Below the pieces are notes generated by a model that was given only the letters and a program-made list of their open reading frames with translations, was not told the origin of the DNA and made no database searches. Shown in pieces: positions 50,165 through 59,288 of a DNA stretch of 64,000 nt (the first letter of the stretch is position 1; the number at the start of each line of letters is the position of its first letter). This DNA is from Pseudomonas sp. URMO17WK12:I11 (GTDB lineage Bacteria; Pseudomonadota; Gammaproteobacteria; Pseudomonadales; Pseudomonadaceae), in the NCBI RefSeq assembly GCF_007677725.1, contig NZ_VEDF01000016.1, positions 1-64,000 on the forward strand, read 5' to 3'. Made by a program: the position numbers and the translations under genes.

Positions 50165-52405
50165 ATGGTACAGGTGAGAGTGCACCAGCCGGTCAATACC
50201 GACGGCAGTATCAATCTCGATGCATGGCTCGATCATGTGGTGAGCGTCGATTCGGCACTGGATCGCGTGGCGCTCAAGGAGGCGTGTGATTTCGCCCAGG
50301 AGATCGAGAAGAAAGGCAACCCGGCCAAGCATTCCTGGGCCGACGGTACTTCGAGCTTCCAGGCAGGCCTTGAGATCGCCGAGATCCTTGCCGACCTCAA
50401 GCTCGACCAGGACTCGCTGGTCGCGGCGGTGATCTATCGCTCCGTGCGCGAAGGCAAGGTCACCCTGGCCGAAGTTGGCCAGCGTTTCGGCCCGGTGGTA
50501 TCCAAGCTGATCGACGGCGTGCTGCGCATGGCGGCCATCAGTGCCAGTCTGAGCCCGCGGCAGTCGCTGGTGCTCGGTTCGCAGGCGCAGGTCGAGAACC
50601 TGCGCAAGATGCTCGTGGCCATGGTCGACGACGTGCGCGTGGCGCTGATCAAACTGGCCGAGCGTACCTGCGCGATCCGCGCGGTGAAGTCCGCCGATGA
50701 TGAAAAGCGCCTGCGCGTCGCGCGCGAGGTGTTCGACATCTACGCGCCTCTGGCCCATCGGCTGGGCATCGGCCACATCAAGTGGGAGCTGGAGGACCTG
50801 TCTTTCCGCTACCTGGAACCCGATCAGTACAAGCAGATCGCCAAGCTCTTGCACGAGCGCCGGCTCGACCGTGAGCGCTTCATCAGCGATGTGATGAACC
50901 AGCTGCAGAACGAGCTGTTGGCCACAGGGGTCAAGGCCGATATCAGCGGCCGGGCGAAACACATCTATTCGATCTGGCGCAAGATGCAGCGCAAAGGCCT
51001 GGAATTCAGCCAGATCTACGACGTGCGTGCGGTGCGCGTGCTGGTGCCTGAGGTACGCGACTGCTACACCGCGCTGGGCATCGTACACACCCTGTGGCGG
51101 CACATTCCCAAGGAGTTCGACGATTACATCGCCAACCCCAAGGAAAACGGCTACCGCTCGCTGCACACCGCGGTGATCGGCCCGGAAGGCAAGGTGCTGG
51201 AAGTGCAGATCCGTACCCACGGCATGCACGAAGAAGCGGAACTGGGGGTCTGCGCCCATTGGCGCTACAAAGGCACCGACGTCAAGCCAAGCTCCAACCA
51301 CTATGAAGAGAAGATCTCCTGGTTGCGCCAGGTGCTGGAGTGGCATGAGGAGCTCGGCGACATCGGCGGCCTGGCCGAGCAACTGCGGGTCGACATCGAG
51401 CCCGACCGGGTCTACGTGTTCACCCCCGATGGCCATGCCATCGACCTGCCCAAGGGGGCCACGCCGCTCGACTTTGCCTACCGCGTGCACACCGAGATCG
51501 GCCACAACTGCCGGGGCGCGAAGATCAACGGGCGCATCGTGCCGCTCAACTATAGCCTGCAGACCGGCGAGCAGGTCGAGATCATCACCAGCAAGCACGG
51601 CAATCCAAGCCGCGACTGGCTGAACTCGAACCTTGGCTACGTGACCACGTCGCGGGCCAGGGCAAAGATCGTGCACTGGTTCAAGTTGCAGGCGCGCGAC
51701 CAGAACGTCGCTGCCGGCAAGACCTTGCTCGAGCGCGAACTCAGCCGCCTGGGCCTGCCCCAGGTGGATTTCGAGCGCCTGGCCGAGAAGACCAACGTCA
51801 AGACCGCCGAGGACATGTTCGCCTCGCTCGGTGCCGGTGACCTGCGCCTGGCGCATCTGGTCAACGCCGCGCAGCAGTTGCTCGAGCCTGAGCGCATCGA
51901 GCAGATCGAGCTGGTGCCGCGCAAGCCGAGCGGTCCGCGCACGGGCAAGCGCGGCGATATCCAGATCCAGGGCGTCGGCAACCTGCTCACGCAGATGGCC
52001 GGCTGCTGCCAGCCGCTGCCGGGCGATGCGATCGTCGGCTACATCACCCAGGGTCGTGGGGTCAGCATCCACCGCCAGGACTGCGCCTCGGTGCTGCAAC
52101 TGGCCGGGCGTGAGCCGGAGCGGATCATCCAGGTCAGCTGGGGGCCGATTCCGGTGCAGACCTACCCGGTCGACATCGTCATTCGTGCCTATGATCGACC
52201 AGGGTTGCTGCGCGACGTCTCGCAGGTGCTGCTCAACGAGAAGATCAACGTGCTCGCGGTCAACACCCGCTCGAACAAGGAAGACAACACCGCGCTGATG
52301 TCGCTGACCATCGAGATTCCTGGCCTGGACGCGTTGGGGCGTCTGTTGGGCAGGATTTCGCAGTTGCCGAACATCATCGAAACGCGGCGTAATCGTACCC
52401 CTTGA
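50165..52405 (+). CDS. relA: GTP pyrophosphokinase RelA
   Basis: A 746-residue (p)ppGpp synthetase that acts on the ribosome in amino-acid starvation. The N-terminal hydrolase-like domain lacks the HD catalytic pair (AAVIYRSVREG stands there), so it should be hydrolase-inactive. The synthetase domain has YDVRAVRVLV and EFDDYIANPKENGYRSLHT, with the EFDD signature of monofunctional RelA. TGS (VYVFTPDG), a Cys-rich region with GCCQPLPGD and a C-terminal ACT domain follow. GGAAAGG lies upstream of the ATG. Confidence 0.96.
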   Translation: MVQVRVHQPVNTDGSINLDAWLDHVVSVDSALDRVALKEACDFAQEIEKKGNPAKHSWADGTSSFQAGLEIAEILADLKLDQDSLVAAVIYRSVREGKVTLAEVGQRFGPVVSKLIDGVLRMAAISASLSPRQSLVLGSQAQVENLRKMLVAMVDDVRVALIKLAERTCAIRAVKSADDEKRLRVAREVFDIYAPLAHRLGIGHIKWELEDLSFRYLEPDQYKQIAKLLHERRLDRERFISDVMNQLQNELLATGVKADISGRAKHIYSIWRKMQRKGLEFSQIYDVRAVRVLVPEVRDCYTALGIVHTLWRHIPKEFDDYIANPKENGYRSLHTAVIGPEGKVLEVQIRTHGMHEEAELGVCAHWRYKGTDVKPSSNHYEEKISWLRQVLEWHEELGDIGGLAEQLRVDIEPDRVYVFTPDGHAIDLPKGATPLDFAYRVHTEIGHNCRGAKINGRIVPLNYSLQTGEQVEIITSKHGNPSRDWLNSNLGYVTTSRARAKIVHWFKLQARDQNVAAGKTLLERELSRLGLPQVDFERLAEKTNVKTAEDMFASLGAGDLRLAHLVNAAQQLLEPERIEQIELVPRKPSGPRTGKRGDIQIQGVGNLLTQMAGCCQPLPGDAIVGYITQGRGVSIHRQDCASVLQLAGREPERIIQVSWGPIPVQTYPVDIVIRAYDRPGLLRDVSQVLLNEKINVLAVNTRSNKEDNTALMSLTIEIPGLDALGRLLGRISQLPNIIETRRNRTP

Positions 52406-52513
52406 ACCGCGGCGCCTGCCGTCCCAGGTTCCGTGCACCGCGTGGTAGGTGCACGGCTGCTGGTGGCGGCGGGGCTGTTCGCCAAGCGCCTGCCATCGAA
52501 GGACCCGCCTGAC

Positions 52514-53347
52514 ATGACCTACTCCCTCGACGACCTGCTGCACCTCATGGCCCGGCTGCGCGACCCGCAGTACGGCTGCCCATGGGACTTGAAGCAGAAC
52601 TACGCCAGTATCGTCCCGCATACCCTCGAAGAGGCCTATGAAGTGGCCGATACCATCGAGCGAGGCGATTTCGAGCACCTGCAGGGTGAGCTCGGTGACC
52701 TGCTGTTCCAGGTGGTCTACTACAGCCAGCTGGCCCGCGAAGAAGGCCGCTTCGAATTCGCTGGCGTGATCGATGGCATCACCCGCAAGTTGATCCGTCG
52801 TCATCCCCATGTATTCCCCACCGGCGAGCTCTACGCCCCGCTGGATACACCGAGCCTGAGCGAAGCCCAGGTCAAGTCTCGCTGGGAAGAGATCAAGGCC
52901 CAGGAACGCGCGGAAAAGACCACCCCCGAGCAGCTTTCATTGCTCGATGATGTGCCGGCGGCATTGCCTGCATTGGCGCGGGCAGCCAAACTGCAGAAGC
53001 GCGCGGCCACCGTCGGCTTCGACTGGCCCGCGGCGTTGCCGGTGCTGGACAAGGTGCGCGAGGAACTCGACGAGGTGTTGCAGGCCATGGCCGACAACGA
53101 CGCCGATGCCCTCGAAGATGAAGTGGGCGACCTGCTGTTCGCTGCAGTCAACCTTGCCCGACACCTCAAGCAAGACCCGGAACACGCCCTGCGCCGTGCC
53201 AACCGCAAGTTCGAGCGGCGCTTTCGCTTCATCGAACAGGCCCTGCGTGACAGCGGACGGGCGATCGAACATTGTGACCTTGACGCGTTGGATGCCCTTT
53301 GGGGCGAAGCCAAACGTCAGGAAAAGAACCTGCCCAGCTGCGGCTGA
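52514..53347 (+). CDS. mazG: Nucleoside triphosphate pyrophosphohydrolase MazG
   Basis: A 277-residue protein with two MazG domains. The first holds the EExxE-type Mg site in HTLEEAYEVADTIE and GELGDLLFQVVY, and the second EELDEVLQAM and DEVGDLLFAAVN. It hydrolyses NTPs including (p)ppGpp-related or aberrant nucleotides. The ATG at 52514 gives a normal family start. It lies after relA in the same strand. Confidence 0.94.
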   Translation: MTYSLDDLLHLMARLRDPQYGCPWDLKQNYASIVPHTLEEAYEVADTIERGDFEHLQGELGDLLFQVVYYSQLAREEGRFEFAGVIDGITRKLIRRHPHVFPTGELYAPLDTPSLSEAQVKSRWEEIKAQERAEKTTPEQLSLLDDVPAALPALARAAKLQKRAATVGFDWPAALPVLDKVREELDEVLQAMADNDADALEDEVGDLLFAAVNLARHLKQDPEHALRRANRKFERRFRFIEQALRDSGRAIEHCDLDALDALWGEAKRQEKNLPSCG

Positions 53348-53373
53348 GCTGTTGCATAAGTGAGTGAACATTC

Positions 53374-53913
53374 ATGAGCCTTTCCCTTCGCGACCAATTG
53401 CTCAAAGCCGGTCTGGTCAACCAGAAACAAGTCTCGCAAACCAACAAAGCCGAGAAGAAACAGAAACGCCTGCAGCACAAGGGCCAGGCCGAGGTCGACG
53501 ATACCCAGCAGCGGCTGGCCAAGGAAGCCATGGCCGAAAAGGCCAAGCGTGACCAGGAGCTCAACCGCCAGCAGCAGGAAAAGGCCGAGCAAAAGGCCCG
53601 CGCCGCGCAGATCAAGCAGTTGATCGAAGCCACGCGCCTGCCCAAGCTGACTACCGAGGACTACTACAACTTCGTCGACGACAAGAAGGTCAAGCGCATC
53701 GCCGTCAACGCCCTGATGCGCACGCGCCTGAGCAACGGCGCTTTGGCTATCGTCTCGCACGGCGGCGGTTACGAAGTCATCCCGCGGGAAGCGGCAGTGA
53801 AGATCCAGGAGCGCGATGCCAACCGCATCCTGCTGCTCAATTCCCATGTCGAGGAGGCCGATGAAGACGATCCGTATGCGGCCTACAAGATCCCTGACGA
53901 TCTGATGTGGTAA
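53374..53913 (+). CDS. DUF2058 family protein (YaiL-like)
   Basis: A 179-residue highly charged protein of the DUF2058 family. The first 90 or so residues are lysine- and glutamine-rich and predicted coiled coil (KAEKKQKRLQHKGQ, QQQEKAEQKARAAQ). The rest holds VKRIAVNALMRTRLSNGALAIV. It may bind nucleic acid; function is not established. It follows mazG by 26 bases and ends at a strong terminator. Confidence 0.85.
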   Translation: MSLSLRDQLLKAGLVNQKQVSQTNKAEKKQKRLQHKGQAEVDDTQQRLAKEAMAEKAKRDQELNRQQQEKAEQKARAAQIKQLIEATRLPKLTTEDYYNFVDDKKVKRIAVNALMRTRLSNGALAIVSHGGGYEVIPREAAVKIQERDANRILLLNSHVEEADEDDPYAAYKIPDDLMW

Positions 53914-53915
53914 AC

Positions 53916-53946
53916 GAAGAAACCCCGCCTCGGCGGGGTTTTCTTC
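53916..53946. terminator. Strong terminator after the DUF2058 gene
   Basis: A stem of GAAGAAACCCCGCC with GGCGGGGTTTTCTTC (2-base loop) and flanking A/T runs. It should end the cysM-to-DUF2058 transcript and, on the other strand, the small convergent gene. Confidence 0.92.
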
Positions 53947-53958
53947 ATAAAGACGGTG

Positions 53959-54141
53959 TCACTGCGTGGTGCGCTGGTTTTCCTGGGTTTCCAGCTCCGC
54001 TCGGTACTGATGGGCTTCGTGTTCGTTATGGAACATCCCCACCAATTGGCCCTGCTGGTGCACATCCCAGATCCGCACGCCAGCGGCCAGGCCTTCGTGG
54101 GACATTTTCGATTCGTCGCGTTCGGTTACTTGGACTGTCAT
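53959..54141 (-). CDS. Small conserved Pseudomonas protein (60 aa)
   Basis: A 60-residue acidic protein (MTVQVTERDE...). It contains a GVRIWDVHQQGQLVGMFHNEHEAHQY segment resembling a short beta hairpin. GTGGAG lies eight bases before the ATG, and it is flanked on both sides by terminator or promoter-free DNA. It is probably real although too short for motif analysis. Confidence 0.7.
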   Translation of the reverse strand: MTVQVTERDESKMSHEGLAAGVRIWDVHQQGQLVGMFHNEHEAHQYRAELETQENQRTTQ

Positions 54142-54258
54142 CGGTAAACTCCACTTTTTCAGTTGGCTGCGACACTCTGTCGCACACCCCCTTTATAGAG
54201 TTTGTTAGCAGCCTAAGTAAATAAAACGCCCATGAAACAAGTTTCATGAAGCCCGCGC

Positions 54259-54286
54259 AAAAGAAAGCCCCGCACTGAGCGGGGCT
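54259..54286 (-). terminator. Terminator of the DUF3108-purN-purM transcript
   Basis: AGCCCCGC/GCGGGGCT stem with a 5-base loop, followed on the minus strand by TTTCTTTT. It lies about 25 bases after the DUF3108 stop. Confidence 0.88.
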
Positions 54287-54310
54287 GTCTAGGAAGGGGC
54301 TTGCGCGGTA

Positions 54311-55021
54311 TCAGTTGCCTTTGACCGACTTGCCGTCGACCGTGCCATCCTGCAACACGATCACGTATTCCTTGCCGTCAGTCTCGACCTGGCGCAACTG
54401 CACCAGTAGGTAGTCCCAGTCCTTGGCGAACCACAGTTCGGTGATGCGCTTGCTTTGGCTTGGGTCGCGCACACGTTCGACTTTCACCGCCTCGACCTGA
54501 CCGGTCTTGGTGGTGACCTTCTCCGTGCCCAGCACGCGGAAATCGTAGTTGTCGATTTCGTCACCATCGACCACTTGGTAGGTCATGCTCTTCTTGCCGG
54601 CCGCCACGTCATGCTGCAACGCCAGCTGATAGGACGACTTGTCCAGCACGCCACGGTTGAGTGGCAGGGTGACGGCATCGCCGCGGTCGCTGCCGGTGAC
54701 CTTCTTGGCGTTCCAGTCGAAGGTCAGGTCGACCTTCTTCGCCTTGCCCAGCCCGCCACGTTCGAAGTGATACTTCTGCGGCAGCAGGGTGTCGTTTTCA
54801 AGGCGCAGGGTGCTTTGCTCGGTCAGGCTGGCGATCATCATCGACGCCTTGAAGTTCAGGTCCCAGGTGCCGTTGGCATTCTTGACCAGGCTGCGCTCGG
54901 CAGTGCCGCTCATGGGCAGTTGCTTCCAGTCGGCGGTGTAGCTTGCCGAGAAGGGCTTCAGGTCAGCTGCCTGGAGGGGCAGGGCAAGCACGGCGAGAGC
55001 CATTAGCAGGGCACGACGCAT
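54311..55021 (-). CDS. DUF3108 domain periplasmic protein
   Basis: A 236-residue protein with a signal peptide (about 1-18, ending LQA). The DUF3108 body starts FSASYTADWKQLPMSGTAERSL and has repeated beta-strands. It may bind lipids or act at the cell envelope; function unknown. It follows purN by eight bases on the same strand, an arrangement common in pseudomonads. Confidence 0.87.
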   Translation of the reverse strand: MRRALLMALAVLALPLQAADLKPFSASYTADWKQLPMSGTAERSLVKNANGTWDLNFKASMMIASLTEQSTLRLENDTLLPQKYHFERGGLGKAKKVDLTFDWNAKKVTGSDRGDAVTLPLNRGVLDKSSYQLALQHDVAAGKKSMTYQVVDGDEIDNYDFRVLGTEKVTTKTGQVEAVKVERVRDPSQSKRITELWFAKDWDYLLVQLRQVETDGKEYVIVLQDGTVDGKSVKGN

Positions 55022-55029
55022 AAATTCTC

Positions 55030-55683
55030 CTAGGGACGGATCATGTGACCACTGGCCGGCAGCGGTTGGTCATCCAGTAACGCACCCTGTTCACCCAGGC
55101 GCAAGCGGCCTTGGGCAAACCAGTGCACTGCCAGCGGGTAGACCTGGTGTTCCTGATGATGAACCCGTTGGGCCAGGCTTTGAACCGTGTCATCAGGCAG
55201 TACCGGTACTACAGCCTGTACGACCAAAGGCCCGCCATCGAGTTCCTCGGTGACGAAATGCACGCTGCAGCCGTGCTCGGCATCGCCTGCCTCAAGGGCC
55301 CGGCGATGGGTGTGCAGGCCCTTGTAGCGCGGCAGCAGGGAGGGGTGGATGTTCAGCAGGCGGCCCTGGTAGTGACGCACGAACTCGCCACTGAGAATCC
55401 GCATGAAGCCGGCCAGTACCACCAGGTCCGGGGCGAAGCCATCGATGCGCGCCATCAGCGCGGCATCGAAGGCTTCACGGCCGTCGAACTGGGTGTGGTC
55501 GAGCACCACGCTGGCGATACCGGCCGCCTCGGCCCGTTGCAGGCCATAGGCATCGGCGCGGTTGGACACCACGGCGACGATGCGCAGCGGAGCATCCGCC
55601 GCGCGGCAACTGTCGATCAAGGCTTGCAGGTTGCTGCCGGAACCCGACAGCAGTACCACTACATTGCACGGCTCGCTCGGCAT
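55030..55683 (-). CDS. purN: Phosphoribosylglycinamide formyltransferase
   Basis: A 217-residue GAR transformylase. It transfers formyl from 10-formyl-THF to GAR. The motif LLSGSGSNLQAL binds the phosphate, and catalytic N/H/D are in LLNIHPSLLP and EELDGGPLVVQ. The ATG at 55683 overlaps the purM stop by one base (TGATG). Confidence 0.95.
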   Translation of the reverse strand: MPSEPCNVVVLLSGSGSNLQALIDSCRAADAPLRIVAVVSNRADAYGLQRAEAAGIASVVLDHTQFDGREAFDAALMARIDGFAPDLVVLAGFMRILSGEFVRHYQGRLLNIHPSLLPRYKGLHTHRRALEAGDAEHGCSVHFVTEELDGGPLVVQAVVPVLPDDTVQSLAQRVHHQEHQVYPLAVHWFAQGRLRLGEQGALLDDQPLPASGHMIRP

Positions 55684-56741
55684 CAGTGTGCCTTGAGGTT
55701 TTGCAGCTCGACCTGGGCGGCGCCTTCGGCGGCTTCGGCGATGTGGCCGATCACCCATGGCTGCTCACCGGCGGCGCGCAGTTCGTTCAGGGCAGCATCG
55801 ACCTGATCCTGGGCCACGCAGATGACCATGCCGACGCCGCAGTTGAGCACGCGGTGCATTTCGTGTTCGTCGACGTTGCCTTTTGCCTGCAGGAAGTCGA
55901 ACACCGCCGGGCGCTGCCAGCTGGCCACGTCGACCACGGCCTGGGCATTTTTCGGCAGCACGCGTGGGATGTTGTCGAGCAGGCCGCCACCGGTGATGTG
56001 GGCCATGGCCTTGACCGCACCGGTGTTCTTGATCAGCTGCAGCAGTGGCTTGACGTAGATGCGCGTCGGGGCCATCAGCAGGTCGGCCAGCGGCGTGCCA
56101 TCGAGCTGGGTGTTGTCGATGTCGGTGGCGGAGACTTCGAGGATCTTGCGGATCAGCGAGTAACCGTTGGAGTGGGGGCCGGAGGACGGCAGGGCGATCA
56201 GTGCATCGCCAGTGGCAACCTTGGAGCCGTCGATGATCTCGGCCTTTTCCACCACGCCGACGCAGAAACCGGCCAGGTCGTAGTCTTCGCCCTCGTACAT
56301 GCCTGGCATTTCAGCGGTTTCACCGCCGACCAGGGAGCAACCGGCCAGTTCACAACCAGCCCCGATACCGGTGACCACGGTCGCGGCCACGTCGACGTTG
56401 AGCTTGCCGGTGGCATAGTAGTCGAGGAAGAACAGCGGCTCGGCGCCGCACACTACCAGGTCGTTCACGCACATGGCGACCAGGTCTTGACCGATGCTGT
56501 CGTGCTTGTTCAGGTTCAGCGCCAGGCGCAGCTTGGTGCCGACGCCGTCGGTGCCGGAGACCAGCACCGGCTGCTTGTAGCCGGCCGGGATCTCGCAGAG
56601 GGCGCCGAAGCCGCCCAGGCCACCCATGACTTCAGGGCGTGCGGTGCGTTTAGCCACGCCCTTGATGCGTTCGACCAGTGCTTCGCCGGCGTCGATGTCT
56701 ACACCGGCGTCCTTGTAGCTCAGGGAGGGTTGCTTGCTCAT
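55683..56741 (-). CDS. purM: Phosphoribosylformylglycinamidine cyclo-ligase
   Basis: A 352-residue AIR synthetase. Sequence starts SYKDAGVDIDAGEALVERIK, and ATP/substrate motifs include SGTDGVGTKLRLA and GGETAEMPG. It closes the imidazole ring in purine synthesis. It heads the purM-purN-DUF3108 operon, divergent from DUF2066. Confidence 0.96.
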   Translation of the reverse strand: MSKQPSLSYKDAGVDIDAGEALVERIKGVAKRTARPEVMGGLGGFGALCEIPAGYKQPVLVSGTDGVGTKLRLALNLNKHDSIGQDLVAMCVNDLVVCGAEPLFFLDYYATGKLNVDVAATVVTGIGAGCELAGCSLVGGETAEMPGMYEGEDYDLAGFCVGVVEKAEIIDGSKVATGDALIALPSSGPHSNGYSLIRKILEVSATDIDNTQLDGTPLADLLMAPTRIYVKPLLQLIKNTGAVKAMAHITGGGLLDNIPRVLPKNAQAVVDVASWQRPAVFDFLQAKGNVDEHEMHRVLNCGVGMVICVAQDQVDAALNELRAAGEQPWVIGHIAEAAEGAAQVELQNLKAH

Positions 56742-56999
56742 TGATCCAGGCCTTTAAGAGGGAGGGATTCGTAAAAACGACCTTGATGCCGAAGGCAACC
56801 GCGAGGCGCAGCTGGCTGAAGCGTCAGTGTCTGTGAAGGCGCGCGATTTTATCAGGGTTGCCGTGCAGCGGCCATCCTCAGGCCGACGGGCAGAGCCGTA
56901 AATTGCTAAATAGATAGTGAATCTTTCACCGCGCAACTGGTTACCCGGGGGCCCCATGTATAAGGTATAGGCATTGCGCCAAGCGGACAGGAATCCCCC

Positions 57000-58061
57000 A
57001 TGCGTCTATCGAAGTTTCTGGCAATTGGTTGCCTTTCCCTGATGTCGGCCAGCGCCCTGGCTGAAAATGTCGCCGGGCTCTATCAAGTGCGCGAGCCGCT
57101 CGAAGGGCAGGGCGCCGAAGCCCGCAGCGCCGCCACGGTAAAAGCGTTCGACACCCTGGTGCTGCGCCTGACCGGCGATCCCAAAGCTGTGCAGAACCCA
57201 GGCCTGGCCGGCCTGCGCAAAGACCCGCAACAGCTCATCAACCAAGTTGGCAGCGAAGCTGGGCCCCCGGAGTCGGTGTCGGTCGAGTTCGACCCCGGCA
57301 GCACCGAGCGGGCGCTGCGCAAGGCGGGGCTGGCGCTGTGGGGCAGCAATCGGCCGTCGATCCTGGGCTGGTGGCTCAATGAAAACGCCGAAGGCAGCAA
57401 CCTGGTCGGCGACGGCCAGGCCAGCGCCCAACCGCTGCGCCGCGCCGCCCAGCACCGGGGGTTGCCGCTGCGCCTGCCGTTGGCAGACCTGCAAGAGCAA
57501 CTGGTGGCCAATGCCAAGCAGCTCGACGGCAGTGATCCGGCCCCACTGCGCGAAGCCTCCGAGCGCTACGGTGCCGATGCCCTGCTGGCCGTGCACGCGC
57601 AAGAGAGCGACGGCAAATGGCAAGGCAAATGGCAGCTGTGGGTAGGCGAGCAGCGAGAGCAAGGCAGCGCTGAAGCGCCCGACCAGGCCGCCTTGGCCGA
57701 TGCCGTGATGCTCGCCGTGAGCAGCCGCCTGGCACCGCGCTACGTGATCAAGGCCGGGGCCAGCAGCCAGTTGCAGGTGCAGGTGCAGGGCATGAACCTG
57801 CAACGTTATGCCGAGCTCGGTCGCGTCCTCGAACCCTATGGCCCGCGCCTGCAACTGGCCGACGGCGGCACCCTGACCTATGCCGTGAGCGGTAACCCTG
57901 AGCAACTGCGCGCGCAACTGGGGCTGGCCAAGCTGCAGGAGCTGCCGGCCGAACAGGCCGTTACGGCGCCCCCCGCGCCAGCCCCGGCAGATGCAAGCGG
58001 GCAGCCGCAAGCGCCCGTCAGTCCAGCCAAGCCGTTCGACGGCTTGCGTTTTCGTTGGTAA
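57000..58061 (+). CDS. DUF2066 domain protein
   Basis: A 353-residue protein with a signal peptide (about 1-21, ending ALA). DUF2066 segments include VAGLYQVREPLEGQG and the repeat-like ILGWWLNENAEGSNLVG region. The C-terminal 30 residues are Pro/Ala-rich. Function unknown. It is adjacent to the permease gene and divergent from purM. Confidence 0.86.
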   Translation: MRLSKFLAIGCLSLMSASALAENVAGLYQVREPLEGQGAEARSAATVKAFDTLVLRLTGDPKAVQNPGLAGLRKDPQQLINQVGSEAGPPESVSVEFDPGSTERALRKAGLALWGSNRPSILGWWLNENAEGSNLVGDGQASAQPLRRAAQHRGLPLRLPLADLQEQLVANAKQLDGSDPAPLREASERYGADALLAVHAQESDGKWQGKWQLWVGEQREQGSAEAPDQAALADAVMLAVSSRLAPRYVIKAGASSQLQVQVQGMNLQRYAELGRVLEPYGPRLQLADGGTLTYAVSGNPEQLRAQLGLAKLQELPAEQAVTAPPAPAPADASGQPQAPVSPAKPFDGLRFRW

Positions 58062-58073
58062 GGAGATCGACCT

Positions 58074-59147
58074 GTGACTGACTCGCGTCGTTGGATCTGG
58101 CTGGGCGCCGCTCTGCTGCTGGCGGTGCTTCTTTATAGCCTGCACAACATCCTCACGCCGTTTCTGGTCGGCATTCTGCTGGCCTACCTGGCCGACCCGC
58201 TGGTCGATCGGCTCGAGCGCCTTGGGTTCTCGCGAACCTGGGGAGTGGTCGCGGTATTCGCCCTGTTCACCTTGATCATGCTGGCGCTGCTGCTGGTATT
58301 GGTGCCGATGCTGGCAAAACAGCTGGTTCGCCTCTATGAGTTGGCGCCGCAGATGCTGGATTGGGTACAGCACGTGGCGCTGCCGTGGGTACAAACCAAG
58401 CTGGGCCTTGCTGACGGTTTCTGGAAATTCGACAAGATCAAGGCCGCCATCAGCGAGCACATGGGCCAGACCACCGACATCGTCGGCATGGTGCTGTCCC
58501 AGGCCACGGCGTCGAGCCTGGCGCTGATCGCCTGGCTGGCCAACATGGTGCTGATTCCGGTGGTGGGCTTCTACCTGCTGCGGGACTGGGACCTGATGAT
58601 GGCCAAGCTGCGCAGCTTGCTGCCGCGTCAACGGGAGTCGCAGATCGTCGGCCTGGCCGGTGAATGTCACGAAGTGCTGGGGGCGTTCGTGCGCGGACAG
58701 TTGCTGGTAATGGTCGCCTTGGGCTTCATCTACTCGGCCGGCTTGATGCTGGTGGGGCTGGAGCTCGGCCTGTTGATCGGCATGCTGGCGGGCCTGGCGG
58801 CGATCGTGCCCTACATGGGCTTCATCATCGGCATCGGTGCCGCGCTGGTGGCAGGGCTGTTCCAGTTCGGCGGCGATCTGTATCCGATGCTGGGCATCGT
58901 TGCCGTGTTCATGGTCGGCCAGGCGCTGGAAGGCATGGTGTTGACGCCGCTGCTGGTGGGCGATCGCATCGGCCTGCATCCGGTGGCGGTGATCTTCGCC
59001 ATTCTGGCTGGCGGTGAGCTGTTCGGCTTCACCGGCGTGTTGCTGGCCCTGCCAGTGGCGGCGGTGATCATGGTGCTGGTGCGCCATGTGCACGATCTGT
59101 ACAAGGAATCGGACATGTACGCTGGCGATGCCGACCCAGAGCTGTAG
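58074..59147 (+). CDS. AI-2E/PerM family permease
   Basis: A 357-residue membrane protein with about eight segments. It has the family PFLVGILLAYLADPLVDRLE and a conserved LIGMLAGLAAIVPYMGFIIG loop. Family members are linked to autoinducer-2, sodium or other transport; the substrate is unknown here. The start is GTG at 58074 with AAGGAG eight bases upstream. It probably co-transcribes with DUF2066 and hda. Confidence 0.9.
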   Translation: MTDSRRWIWLGAALLLAVLLYSLHNILTPFLVGILLAYLADPLVDRLERLGFSRTWGVVAVFALFTLIMLALLLVLVPMLAKQLVRLYELAPQMLDWVQHVALPWVQTKLGLADGFWKFDKIKAAISEHMGQTTDIVGMVLSQATASSLALIAWLANMVLIPVVGFYLLRDWDLMMAKLRSLLPRQRESQIVGLAGECHEVLGAFVRGQLLVMVALGFIYSAGLMLVGLELGLLIGMLAGLAAIVPYMGFIIGIGAALVAGLFQFGGDLYPMLGIVAVFMVGQALEGMVLTPLLVGDRIGLHPVAVIFAILAGGELFGFTGVLLALPVAAVIMVLVRHVHDLYKESDMYAGDADPEL

Positions 59148-59288
59148 GCAGTGGCGCTCGCGTGCCGCGCAAGCCTTTGATTTTGCTTGGGCTATTTGCA
59201 AGCGTGATTGTGCGGCCTGCGATGCGGGTATAGACTTTGCAGATTGTTCCTCAAAGGCCCCCTGCGGTCTTCCCGACTGCCCGCGAGC

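Noticed and set aside
50066..52810. 914-residue antisense frame over relA
   Set aside because: Shadow of relA with no recognisable domains; crosses into mazG.
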